A stretch of DNA of 20,783 nt from VRUE01 sp036524775 (GTDB lineage: Bacteria > Actinomycetota > Thermoleophilia > Solirubrobacterales > 70-9): the NCBI GenBank assembly GCA_036524775.1, contig DATDBO010000077.1, positions 1 through 20,783 on the forward strand. Reading direction: 5' to 3'. Under the pieces are notes generated by a model. The model made no database searches and was not told where the DNA came from. It saw only the letters and a program-made list of their open reading frames with translations. Position numbers and translations under genes: made by a program. Positions 20,759 to 20,783 of the stretch are shown here, piece by piece (the stretch's first letter is position 1; the number at the start of each line of letters is the position of its first letter).

Positions 20759-20765
20759 CCGCTGG

Positions 20766-20771
20766 ATTCTA
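20766..20771 (-). promoter_or_regulatory. -10 element of the monooxygenase operon (leaderless)
   Basis: Read on the minus strand this is TAGAAT, ending 7 nt before the ATG at 20758, so transcription should begin at the start codon. The same TAGAAT hexamer precedes tRNA-Arg and the 53-residue gene. The -35 would lie outside the window. Confidence 0.4.
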
Positions 20772-20783
20772 GGCCGCGGCCGG

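Overview
The window is high-GC DNA with strong C/G third-position codon bias, tightly packed genes and several promoters that sit almost on the start codon. It reads as a chromosomal segment of a high-GC actinobacterium, most likely of the Thermoleophilia/Solirubrobacterales type. That placement is inferred from protein style only and was not checked against a database.

Left core (1-5412): on the minus strand, a partial D-threonine aldolase/alanine racemase-fold enzyme, tRNA-Ser(GCU) and a cytochrome P450. Divergent from the P450, and separated from it by a short operator-like dyad, is a plus-strand operon of pyruvate kinase, a hotdog thioesterase and an enoyl-CoA hydratase-family protein. 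It is followed by tRNA-Arg(ACG).

Mobile island 1 (about 5366-11938): the 3' part of tRNA-Arg is repeated 6.5 kb downstream (49 of 50 bases identical), which marks a tRNA-integrated element. It carries a winged-helix-like protein, an XRE regulator, a 12-copy 12-bp tandem repeat and a complete tyrosine integrase. Paired TGGGGCAA motifs near both ends look like integrase arm sites. The cargo is an unknown two-gene unit, a MNT/HEPN toxin-antitoxin pair, two small orphan proteins and an Abi_C-type HEPN protein. This is a compact defence/addiction cargo.

Decaying island 2 (about 11939-14958): an apparently intact winged-helix/nucleotidyltransferase pair (AbiEi/AbiEii- or MenAT-like) sits behind a perfect 10-bp inverted repeat. 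It is followed by wreckage: an internally deleted integrase tail, a frameshifted ParB-like gene, a D12-class DNA adenine methylase fragment, a second copy of the small gene found in island 1, and a VapB remnant. This looks like tandem accretion, with an old element decayed beside a younger one.

Right core (14959-20783): a metallophosphoesterase, a 57-residue membrane protein, a frameshifted aldo/keto reductase, then on the minus strand a Baeyer-Villiger-type flavin monooxygenase followed by one long gene fusing a short-chain dehydrogenase to an acyl-CoA synthetase. Monooxygenase, SDR and acyl-CoA ligase together recall the mycobacterial mymA operon logic: oxidise a lipid-like substrate, then activate the acid as a CoA thioester. 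Both the reductase and the ligase carry a single-base frameshift in a conserved motif, so sequencing error or recent decay must be considered.
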